Below are positions 55,370 to 64,000 of a DNA stretch of 64,000 nucleotides, one piece after another. The notes below the pieces were generated by a model. It had not been told where the DNA came from. It searched no databases and worked only from the letters and a program-made list of their open reading frames with translations. Origin of the DNA: Karstenula rhodostoma CBS 690.94. Its lineage: Eukaryota; Ascomycota; Dothideomycetes; Pleosporales; Didymosphaeriaceae. The stretch lies in contig MU001495.1 in NCBI GenBank assembly GCA_010093485.1, positions 2,431,711 to 2,495,710 of the forward strand, written 5' to 3'. Made by a program: the position numbers and the translations under genes. Numbering within the stretch: the stretch's first letter is position 1; every line of letters begins with the position of its first letter.

Positions 55370-56599
55370 CTAAATATCAAAGTATCTAAGGCCTACCTCA
55401 ATGTTCGCTCGCCAATGAGCGCGTTGACCCTCCTGCTGACCACGGGGACAGACCTGAACGAGAGCGCGCATATGTCTGAGTATCTCGTCAAGCGCTTCCT
55501 GTGCTGCGTTGAAACGAACACCCTCGAGGATCACTGTGACTTGCTGCTCGTTGCACGTCTGTCGGAAGATCTCGAACATCCTATCACGTTCCACCTTGGC
55601 TTCGGCAGTGTCTTGCCCATTCCATAGGAATGCCTTGGAAGGATTCCACGATGGTGCGGGCACTACACCTGAAAACTCCCAGTCGAGGATTCCTGTTATG
55701 GTAGCTGTGACCGGGTCGCACATGACATTGGCGAAATGAAGGTCTTTATGTGCAAAGATGTATCTCATCCCGTCGATTGGAGCATGGTCATCTTGAAGTC
55801 GCTCAACAAGTGCCATCAAGCGAGGACATAAGTCGTGATAGGGCGCGAGCGAGGGGTGCTTTTCGATGTTTTGGCTATACATCTGAAGACATGCAATGCC
55901 GTAGTCCGTATAGGACTTGTACGGTCCAGCGATATTGAGTGTCTGCACCGTATCACCAGGACCCCAGTACATTTCAAGATCGGGTGTCTGCCAGAATGTC
56001 TCATCGAGTACAGGACCGGGCACGATTTTGTCGTCTTCAAGAGATAGACCGCCGACGTGTGCCCAAGAGTGCGACTGCAGCTGTACCAGACAATCAGTCA
56101 GCTGGGACACGAGATATCGCTTGGCATGGTCGTCGAGCTGGTCGTATATCTTATCGACGCTCTTTCCCGGTATGCGCTCCAACAACATATATTCGTAGCC
56201 GATTAGATTATCGACGGATGCATCGAAGCGCACCAGCTTCGGGACAGGTATCGTGGTGTTGGCGCTCACCCATCTCATGCAAGCCACCTCGTTGAGCGTT
56301 TTGATGCCTGGCAGGTGATTGCCTGACACGCGCAGGATTAAGTCGAAAGTAACATCGGAGTCATGCAAGCAACCTGGGACGAGTTCTGGTGCATCTTCAG
56401 AAGCGAACTGGAGTATGTAGATGGAGTGATAGTCGGCGGTCGCATGCAGCTTGTCGATATTTGCGGGACTTGGTAAGTTGAGCGAAGCAAAGAGCTGGTT
56501 AATGGCGGTATCGCCCAAGATTGGGAGCTGGTCTCGAGCCATGGCATGATTGAATTGCATGCGCGGTGTGATCGGAAATACTGAACATGCTGGATACAC
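55370..56599 (-). CDS. APH-fold phosphotransferase (aminoglycoside phosphotransferase-like)
   Basis: Single exon, 409 residues from the ATG at 56599; ATGs at 56560 and 56542 are also possible, and the family alignment starts after them. Kinase-like landmarks are DLILRVSGNHLP (Lys/Arg strand), TLNEVACMRWVSANTTIPVP, YMLLERIPGKSV (hinge), FAHKDLHFANVM (catalytic loop HxDLxxxN) and GILDWEFSGVVP (metal-binding D, equivalent to DFG). Fungal members of this large family phosphorylate small molecules or are of unknown function; antibiotic resistance should not be assumed. No signal peptide. It is transcribed in the same direction as the TauD-type gene, 108 bases downstream of that gene's stop. Confidence 0.88.
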   Translation of the reverse strand: MYPACSVFPITPRMQFNHAMARDQLPILGDTAINQLFASLNLPSPANIDKLHATADYHSIYILQFASEDAPELVPGCLHDSDVTFDLILRVSGNHLPGIKTLNEVACMRWVSANTTIPVPKLVRFDASVDNLIGYEYMLLERIPGKSVDKIYDQLDDHAKRYLVSQLTDCLVQLQSHSWAHVGGLSLEDDKIVPGPVLDETFWQTPDLEMYWGPGDTVQTLNIAGPYKSYTDYGIACLQMYSQNIEKHPSLAPYHDLCPRLMALVERLQDDHAPIDGMRYIFAHKDLHFANVMCDPVTATITGILDWEFSGVVPAPSWNPSKAFLWNGQDTAEAKVERDRMFEIFRQTCNEQQVTVILEGVRFNAAQEALDEILRHMRALVQVCPRGQQEGQRAHWRANIEVGLRYFDI

Positions 56600-56707
56600 C
56601 CAGTATGAGTCATGCTACAGCGGTATGCACGATAAGTCAAGCGTCGTGAGCATTAGGACTAGCACAACTGCAACGACCGGGAACGCAGTGTGTGGACATC
56701 AACTTGA

Positions 56708-57857
56708 TTAGGCCGCAACCGGTTGCGGTACCTGATTACTTACGTCCAGGCTGAAGCCTGGCCTTCTCGATACATTCGGCTCGTTCAAGCCCCAGGCTGT
56801 GCTGCTTGCATCGTGCACGGTCGTGCGCCTCAGATCCCTCTTGAACTTGCCCGCGAAGGTACCACTGCCGGCTCTGTGCAGCACACAAGTATTATCCCAG
56901 ATGATCATATCTGTCGGATTCTCCCACGGTATGCTAGTCCGATATTTCTCCTGCGTAGTGTGGTTGAGCAACTGCTTCAACAAAGCGTCCGATCGCGCTG
57001 CGTCCAGTCCTTCGACGTGGTGCGCGTGTGCAGCAACATACAAGTTCATCCGGCCAGAGGGCTCATGCTTCTGCGCTATCCTGTGTAAATGCATCGGTTG
57101 CGTGGTAACGTCCAAGTCTTTGAAGAACTCCGGGGCAGCAACTTTACGTGAATGCGCCATGCAATGCGCAGCTACGTAGTCCTTCTCGAGCAGCTCGGAC
57201 TTCAATGGCTCGGGGAGTTCGTCGAAAGCCGTGCGAGAGTCGGCGAAGTCGGTGTTGCCGCCATGTCCTGGCGGTGGCAGCTCGTATGCGCGTAGGAGCG
57301 AGAAAGAGGCACGTCTAGGGTTGAAGGAACTATCGACATGGAACAGAGCATTGCCCTATTCCAAGGTTAGCGTGGTGGCTTGGAGGAAGGAGTTGTCAGC
57401 TTTGCCTACCCTTTGGTACTGCGCTTTCGGAGAGTTTGGGTCTATCACGTTGCCGTCCTCGTCTACGTTGCCGGCATCGAACAGCTCATAGTACTCATAT
57501 CGCATCTTGCGCCCAGCCGTGATGTATGGCCGTATGTCGTCGAGCTCTCCCATCCGCCGCGAGAACTCGACGTGCGCGGTGTCATCCATGCCTGTCTTTC
57601 GGAAAACGCACACGCCGTACTATTTCCATGTAAGCCTAACCTCATTTCACGGGTTCCTAATGGCCATCCATTCATGGTAGATGATTGGCAGCAGCTAAGC
57701 GTACCTTTGCCATTGCAGCCAAGATCTCTTGGAACTGTTCCTCAGACGGATCAGGGAAATCTACTCCTTCGATTTCGGCACCGAAAGTTGGGTGGAGCTC
57801 CTTGACACGGAAGGCCTTGAACTGGCGATGCTCTCCGCTGGCTCGTGTCTCTTCCAT
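56708..57857 (-). CDS. TauD/TfdA family Fe(II)/2-oxoglutarate dioxygenase
   Basis: Three exons: 57857-57705, 57619-57410 and 57355-56708. They give 336 residues with both introns in phase 0. The iron-binding facial triad is H127 and D129 (LFHVDSSF) with distal H281 (NTCVLHRAGSG); the following RDLRRTT supplies the arginine expected to hold 2-oxoglutarate. FKAFRVKELHPTFGAEIEGV with DFPDPSE and YGVCVFRKTGMDD are family openings. Relatives act on taurine, sulfonates, 2,4-D-like or other carboxylates. No targeting signal. It is head-to-head with a Dal5-type permease, which suggests uptake plus oxidation of one small organic acid or nitrogen/sulfur source (inference). Confidence 0.92.
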
Positions 57858-58600
57858 ATTGCCTGCGCTCTCGTTTTCGCGTGCTTGATCAAGTCGCTGA
57901 GCAGATTCGCCTCCGGGCCCTGGGTACCTTCTAGATGGTACATTTATGTCTGGATTTGGCGCTTTCTTATAGCGCGGATTGGGTCGCGGATCGGTGGGGA
58001 ATGGTGTGCAGTGGGTTGAAGCGGGGGAGGGAGACGGAGGGAGGAGATGGCGAATTGAGTGACACGAAGGCCATGCAGTGTTCCCGGCAATTATGCGGCG
58101 TTATTTGCCGATACCGCTGGGAGAAGGTCACGCTTCTATGACCATACATAACTCCGTTGGGTTGCCCCGCAACTTGGCGGTACCCCACGATTTACTAGAG
58201 AATCCTCTGCGTACTAGATGCTAGTATACCCGCCAATTGTAGGCTTGGTCTCGACGACAAGGTGTTGCGAGGCTTCCTCGTGAGGCAGTCGGTGAGCCGC
58301 GATGATTCAGCGTGCGTTTTGTGGGATCAGAGTGATGATACAGAATCAACTGCCGAACGAAGCCTAGCAACGCTGTCATGAGTTTTCGAGATTGAGTGTC
58401 GAGCAAGGGATAGATCGGCAAGAGCATCCCCGCTCTCAATTGGCAATCATGGTAACCTCGCAGCATGCAACCGCTCATCGATGGGCTGCAGTGTCGGTGA
58501 GACGACTCGCTGACTCTTATCTACAAACCGGGTGCCCATGTTATTTGACCATCCTTGTCTGATGTTATTTTGAATCTTTCCGAAGAATTGATCGCCAGAA
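57858..58600. promoter_or_regulatory. Shared divergent promoter of the dioxygenase and the permease
   Basis: 743 bases between two start codons on opposite strands. A CTTATCT (AGATAAG on the other strand) at about 58517-58523 matches the GATA-factor site used in fungal nitrogen control. It is a single site, so this is only suggestive. Confidence 0.45.
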
Positions 58601-60251
58601 ATGATGGCGAGTAATAGCAAGCACGACCCTGTCCGGATTGAAGACACTTCCGAGAAGTGCCACATTGTGGATGAGTCCCGCCTTGACCAAAACATTCATC
58701 TGAACGATGCGATACAAGCGGAAATCGACAAAGATGAAAAGCGAGTTCGGAAAATCATTCGAAAGGTCGATTTCCGCATGGTTCCCATCCTAGGCCTACT
58801 GTACATGTGGGCTCTGATCGATCGAGTGAACTTGCCGAATATCCAGATCGCAGGTTGACCTTCCAACCCTCGCCGTTGATCGGGTTCCCCAAGGCTGATA
58901 AAATTGCAGGTATGGGCAAAGAGCTCGAGACGACGAAAGGCAACCGTTATACCCTAGTCACCATGATCTTCTTCGTGACCTACGTCCTCTTCGACTACCC
59001 TTCGAACATCGCTCTCAGAAGACTCGGCGCTGCGAGGTGGCTAGGCTTCATTGGAACTGCGTGGGGCTGTCTGACCATCGCCATGGGCTTTGTGCAATCT
59101 TGGAAGACATTACTCGTCTGCCGTGTAATCTTTGGCGCTCTCGAGGCCGGAATGGCACCGGGCTGCATCTACCTACTTGGTGCCTGGTACACACGCTACG
59201 AGGTTCAGAAACGCTTTGCAGCGTGGGCTTGCATTGGTGTCTTCGGCTCGGGCATCTCGTCTGCGCTCGTGTACGGCATTACCACCATTGGTCGCGTTGG
59301 CGGTTTGAATGCCTGGCGGTGGATATTCATCATCGAGGGCATCATCAGTGCTGCTATTGGCATCCTGACAGCCATCATTCTAATCGACTTTCCCGATCGC
59401 GCGACGCGCCCAGGCATCTTCTTCAAGAAAGGCTTCCTAACGCCTGAGGAGGCGGCCATCGTCCTCGCGCGTGTAGAGCGTGATCGCGCAGATGCGGTTC
59501 CAGAGCCACTCAACCGCCGCAGCGTCCTACGTGCGCTCCGAGACTGGAAGATGTGGCAGTTTCCGCTCCTGCTCTTCTGCAATAACCTGACGGTATACTC
59601 TTTCTCGTATTTCCTGCCCATCATATTGCATGATTCTATGGGCTACTCCACGAAAATGACATACTTCCTAAATATACCGCCTTATGTTTGTGCAGCGATC
59701 TGGATGTTCGCCATCGGGTGTTTGAACGACCACCTCAAGGTGCGCGGCCCTACCATAATCGCGCAGTCGCTCATCATCACGCTAGGCATCTGCGTGATGG
59801 CGTTCGCGAGCAATGCTGGCGCACGTTACTTTGGCGTCTTTCTCGCGGTGGGTGGCACCAACTCGAACATCCCAACCATATACGGATATCAGCATAACAA
59901 CCTGAGTAAGTCTTCATCGCTTTATCCCGCCACTTATTGCAGAAGAGGCAACCGACGGCTACGTGTCACGAGCACGAAACTAACCTTGTGACAGCTGGCC
60001 AGACGAAGCGTGCGCTCGCCACCGCAATGTTGCTCATGGGCGGAGGATGCGGCGGCATCGTCGCGTCATTTGCCTTCCAGTCGAAAGATGCGCCCGACTA
60101 CATACCGGGAATGATTACGGCTATCACGTCTCAGGTATTCACTGTTATCCTGGTCTCTTCGAACTGGATGTACTTCCTGCACCGGAACAAGAAAGCGGAG
60201 AAGGGTGAGGTCGTTCTTGAGGAGACCCCAGGGTTTAGATACACCTATTGA
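58601..60251 (+). CDS. MFS permease, anion:cation symporter (Dal5/allantoate type)
   Basis: Three exons: 58601-58853, 58910-59905 and 59995-60251. They give 501 residues. Introns of 56 and 89 bases are GT-AG. A charged N-terminal tail of about 65 residues leads to twelve predicted membrane spans. Family marks are DFRMVPILGLLYMWALIDRV with NLPNIQIAG (span 1 start), FFVTYVLFDYPSNI, LLVCRVIFGALEAGMAPGCI and NAWRWIFIIEG. The central loop has the usual PEEAAIVLARVERDR. Dal5-type carriers import allantoate, ureidosuccinate, nicotinate, pantothenate or dipeptides across the plasma membrane. The head-to-head dioxygenase gene suggests a shared substrate pathway. Confidence 0.9.
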
Positions 60252-60410
60252 AAGAACGCCTGATGATCTAGGATCATGAATATAGAATTTCTTGGAATGC
60301 ACGTGCGCACTAATAGATGTTACATTCTTCCCACATACGCGCACCCATGACGCGTAACGCTAGGCATGCAAGCTGTCAACAAATTCCGGCGCCCCATCGA
60401 CCAAAATTCC

Positions 60411-61734
60411 TCACGCAGGTTCCTTGAACCACAAGTAATCTTTGTTCTCGACGAACGACTCGTGCATCAGCTGCGTGAGAAGCTGCATGATGGAAACATC
60501 TAGACTTTGCTTCGCCTTGCCCTTGTTCAAGGTGTGATGCCTGAAAAAGTTCCCGTTGCAGTCGTTGAGGATCATGCCCTGGTGCTCGTTCTTCATGTTT
60601 GGATAGCCCATCGCGTCGTCGCACGGAATGCTCTGGATGCGTTCGTTAGAACACGGTTGGAAATGAAACCTGAAAGAGCAGCACTTACGACGATGTTGTC
60701 GCCTTTAGGGTTGAAATCGTAGCGAATGTATTCGGAGAACACGCGTTGTTCATGGCTCCACTTGTCCTTCCACTGACTGCAGCCCGGATACCGCTTATCA
60801 TTAGGACACTCAATCCACGCATCAAGTATTTCCTTCGTATAAGGCAGATTTTGAACGATAACAACGCCAGTGTTGAGCACGGTGACGCCTTTGCTATCGA
60901 CACTGTTGATGATATCGTTGTCAAATACTTTCTGGTCGATCGGCATCATGATGGACGTGTTGTTTGTTGCGCCCCAGTGATTGAGCAGCCATTCCAGAGG
61001 TAGTTCGGGGTGAGTGATTGTGACATCTGCATCCATGGTGATGATCCATTGGTACGATTCGGTCTCGATCATCTGGCGCATTGCACCGGGCAGAATCCAA
61101 GTGTCGTGATACCCTTCCATGCGATGCGCTTGGAAGAACGTGTAGTCATAGTCGTGTATTTGGGCTTTCACGATAAATTAGCGTGGTTGAAGTTGACGCC
61201 AAACAGCGAAACGCTCACAATAGAGGTAGTGACCCATGATAGCACCCGAGACCAGCTGCCCGCCACTCATCTCCAAGCGATCCCAGTTCATGGGATTAGG
61301 GTTCAGCATCTCGTTGTTACCGTTCGGCTCACGAGTGTCGATGTCAACGATTAGAACCTTGCCCTTCAATGGTTCCCTCCATCGTGGCAGCTGTTTCAGT
61401 CCGAAAGTTTTCCCCGAAGCATCAATATAGTCGTCGGTTAACGAGTGCCGTATCGGGCCGAAAAGGGCTTGTATGCGCTCTCTCGTACTCGCTTCCTCCA
61501 CAGGCACAGGCGTATTCGACGTGCTTGTGTAATTCCATGTGGGTCTGAGACGTAAGCATCATATCCGCGCCAGAAGCCATGAGAACAGATATACCTGTAT
61601 TCTTGAGCGATGGCCTGCAGTTGCTCCAACGAAGGGACGACCTCTGGTTTACTGTGCAGTATGAGGCCTAGGATAATGAATGTACAGATCACCGCGATGA
61701 CGAGGCGCGGGAAGTTGCAGTGGGTGACCGCCAT
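60411..61734 (-). CDS. Golgi-type glycosyltransferase (GT34 / Mnn10-Gma12-like)
   Basis: Four exons: 61734-61595, 61544-61219, 61164-60689 and 60632-60411. They give 387 residues. It is a type II membrane protein with a short N-terminal tail and one span (LVIAVICTFIILGLILHS), then a lumenal catalytic domain. The DxD metal and nucleotide-sugar motif is D200-A-D202 (WIITMDADVTITHP). Nearby blocks DYDYTFFQAHRMEGYHDTW, GVTVLNTGVVIVQNL and HEQRVFSEYI are typical of the GT34 galactosyl/mannosyltransferase group, though the match is loose. The third acceptor was chosen to keep IV|SIPCDDAMGYPNMKN in frame. It converges with the permease gene. Confidence 0.8.
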
Positions 61735-62840
61735 GGCAAAGAAGAAACGTGAAGTAGAGAGTTGAAGAGGTGGTGTATTGGGTCTTGTTCAAGTAACGCA
61801 GCGAGGGTGGTTGGACCAGAGCTGTGGGTCCCCCTGATTTGGTGAGTCGCACTACCTAGATTTCCGGGAGCACTCAGATCAGCCACGAGGTTCTTGTGCG
61901 TTGTTCGCATCACTTACAGCATCTTCACAGAGTTAGTGTGTACGAACAAGCTGAGACATATGGATCAGTTGCGGCGAACGTAGCCTGCCTTTGGCACAAT
62001 GGCCGAAGTCCAAGTGAAGCGGCTGTCGCGTTTAGAGACGAGGCCTATGGGACCGGTGTAGCAGGTCGCCCTGGCCAGGTAAGTCTAGAATATGCGCCAT
62101 CCAGACGAAGCGAGCTGTTGGGCAACACGTCATCTGATCAGCATTTCGCGGGGACGTGAGATATGCTGGAGTCGCCCGCCCGTGATAAGGGGGAACACGT
62201 TAGCCCTTGCGTACAGCGCCTTTGCAAGTACCGTGGCTGACATGGCACCTCGATGGGTAGCGTTGACCGAGACATCTGCATGATTGAACGACCCTGATAC
62301 AATCGATACGACGGCCATGTCCTAGCGGGACTGCCTTGCCGTTGCAATGCGATCAGTACTGCTGCCGTTGAGGTTGAGGCGGGGTCAACATGACACTCTG
62401 TTCGAACCGAGTTGGGCAGCTCGAGCTATTCCTTTCTCGGTAAGGCACGTGACCCCTCCCTTAAGGTAGCGTCTCAGTATAGATTCCCTATCTACTATAG
62501 GGTTGAAACGGTCGCAACAATGACTTTCACGGCGACTAAAGACCATTCGCATTTTGGGGCATTTCTAGAAGTATGGAAGGCAACACTTCATGTGATTGAC
62601 GCCGTCAACAGACCTAGGTAGACATCTACGAGAGCTAGCAATGGCTGTTTGGATATTCAGTATATACTTCTGTACGTCTGGTCTGAAACTGTGCGAGGAT
62701 CAATGGATGTCTTGAAACCACAGTTCAAAATTATATAGCGCCTGCGCGGTGGGAGATGGCGACCCAAAATGTGGATATGGGTTGTGAGTTTGTGGTAATG
62801 CCCCCCGCTAATAACAACCAAGGATTGGTGATGGTTCGAT
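61735..62840. other. Intergenic between the glycosyltransferase and the right-end repeat array
   Basis: No gene recognised. A TATATAC near 62662 and an AATTATATAGCG near 62730 may be weak additional traces of the array units, but alignment is not convincing. Confidence 0.4.
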
Positions 62841-64000
62841 GAGCTCAGACGCAGGCGGGGTATATAAGCTCGTCTTTGCACGAACGTAATCCCCACACTT
62901 TTTCAGCCCCGGGTTGTCTAAAAGGTGACGAGTCCTATACGATGTCTCTATCGTTCACATGTCATGTGTGTCTCGCGCGGGTCTAGACCCTAGCTTCTAT
63001 TTCCGAGAACACGCCTCGGAAACACCGCGCTCGGAATGTGATGATGAATCTTACCACCCATAACTGATGATTCCCTCTACCATCAAGATATAAGTTCAGA
63101 CGGAGGTTTGGTATATAAACCAGCCTTGCAGCAGACAGAATCTTCACATAAATTTGACCTTCGGCTTGACTAAAACTTGCACTGGACCATCAGATGTTCA
63201 AAAAGCCGATTCCCATTTCCCATGTTTTTCTGCGCGGCCGGAGCCTCTCCAACGGCGATTCGAGTCAGGCCCCACTGTGTCTGGCACGAGTATTCAGAGA
63301 TGCTCATCATTTGCACTCAATGGCGAAATAGAAGAGCGTTTTCAAGTCCGGGCGGCGGTGGAATATATAAGTAGACTTGCCAGAAACCTCTCCCCTACAC
63401 ACCCACACGGCCTTTGTGGCAAACTTAAAACGATCTCGCAACCTTTCCATTTTGGAAGCATGGAAATGCATCGTTTAGCCTTTCCGTCGTGGTCGGAGCC
63501 GTGGACACCAGCAAATAACTTGCCTAGGTCCACCGAGTTTTATGTCGAATATGTGATGATAACCATCACCAGCACCTAATTGCGAAACTGAACCATTTTC
63601 TAAGTTCAGATGCTGGCAGGGGATGTAAAGCTTTTTCCGGGGGAAATTATCTGCACACCTCACACAGCCTATGGGTAGACTAAAACCGAGCGTTATCTCT
63701 GCTTATGTTTAAAATGCAGTTGCTGAAACTCCATGCTTGCCTGCCGCGCTCAGAAATCTGTTCTTCATTATGATGGGTACTTCGCGCTCGCAGTGTTCGA
63801 TGTGATGATGCGTAACAACTTTTCTCGACGCCTGATCATCGCTTGAGCTCGAAACCACTACATCAACTACACCAACTCAGGAGATAGTGCGAGTTCAGAT
63901 GACGGCGAGGTATATCACCTCGCTTTCTAGGGGCTTTTTATCTTCACACATTCATTCTCTTTGTCGGGCACTAAAATCGAGCTTCGCCACAGGCATGTCT
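62841..64000 (+). repeat. Five tandem ~250-base promoter/leader cassettes, reaching the window edge
   Basis: Five diverged direct repeats. Each has four landmarks in the same order. First, a TTCAGA-type box at 62844, 63095, 63341, 63605 and 63894. Second, a TATA box at 62861, 63112, 63364, 63624 (degenerate TGTAAA) and 63911. Third, a (C/T)TAAAA box at 62918, 63170, 63425, 63680 and 63971. Fourth, an ATG at 62942, 63194, 63460, 63705 and 63995. TATA-to-ATG distances are 81, 82, 96, 81 and 84. A GTGATGAT motif precedes units 2, 4 and 5 (63038, 63553, 63802). CACAC and CGCTC stretches also align. The first four ATGs open only 14-, 45-, 39- and 22-codon frames; the fifth opens into sequence outside the window. 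Confidence 0.8.

Noticed and set aside
1..64000. CRISPR arrays, bacterial operons or ribosome binding sites
   Set aside because: The sequence is eukaryotic with spliced genes; no regularly spaced identical direct repeats of CRISPR type were found.

Overview
The window is nuclear DNA of a filamentous ascomycete (Pezizomycotina; a dothideomycete is my guess, not shown by the sequence). The evidence is short GT-AG introns of about 45-80 bases with CTAAC-type branch points, compact genes on both strands, a Zn2Cys6 regulator, GH5 mannanase, RNase T1-type nuclease, APH-type kinase and a TC-type terpene cyclase. I call about 27 protein genes, two decayed gene copies, one tRNA and several repeats. 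Most multi-exon models were rebuilt by hand from splice sites and family continuity, so exon limits are predictions.

Layout. 1-20 kb is mostly housekeeping: a DUF4336 protein running off the left edge, exosome RRP45 divergent from splicing factor CWC15, a small glycine-rich protein, a seven-exon tyrosinase, a gene-free 3.8 kb, a VIP36-like cargo lectin divergent from TIM13, an AIF/FSP1-like oxidoreductase, a secreted aspartic-protease-like protein and a RING-H2 protein. 20-33 kb is more accessory: three same-strand copies of an RRM gene family (one intact, one relic, one frameshifted) interleaved with a small membrane protein carrying two Ish1-like motifs, a secreted guanyl-specific RNase, a GH5 mannanase, a short RRM protein and a cysteine-rich secreted protein. 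34-38 kb has a Zn2Cys6 regulator and two low-complexity hypothetical genes. 38.5-41.6 kb is empty.

41.6-61.7 kb looks metabolic. A stand-alone class I terpene cyclase converges on an alcohol acyltransferase (a plausible terpene-ester mini-cluster). They are followed by an F-box-like protein, a POT-family peptide transporter, tRNA-Thr, an ACC-synthase-like aminotransferase, a mitochondrial DUF1279 protein and an APH-type kinase. A TauD/TfdA dioxygenase is divergent from a Dal5-type MFS permease across a shared 743-base promoter, and a GT34-type glycosyltransferase follows.

The right end (62.84-64.0 kb) is the most unusual part. It holds five diverged tandem copies, about 250 bases each, of a cassette made of a TTCAGA-type box, a TATA box, a CTAAAA box and an ATG at nearly fixed spacing. 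The fifth ATG lies 6 bases from the window edge. This looks like a tandemly amplified promoter and leader, or an array of very small genes.
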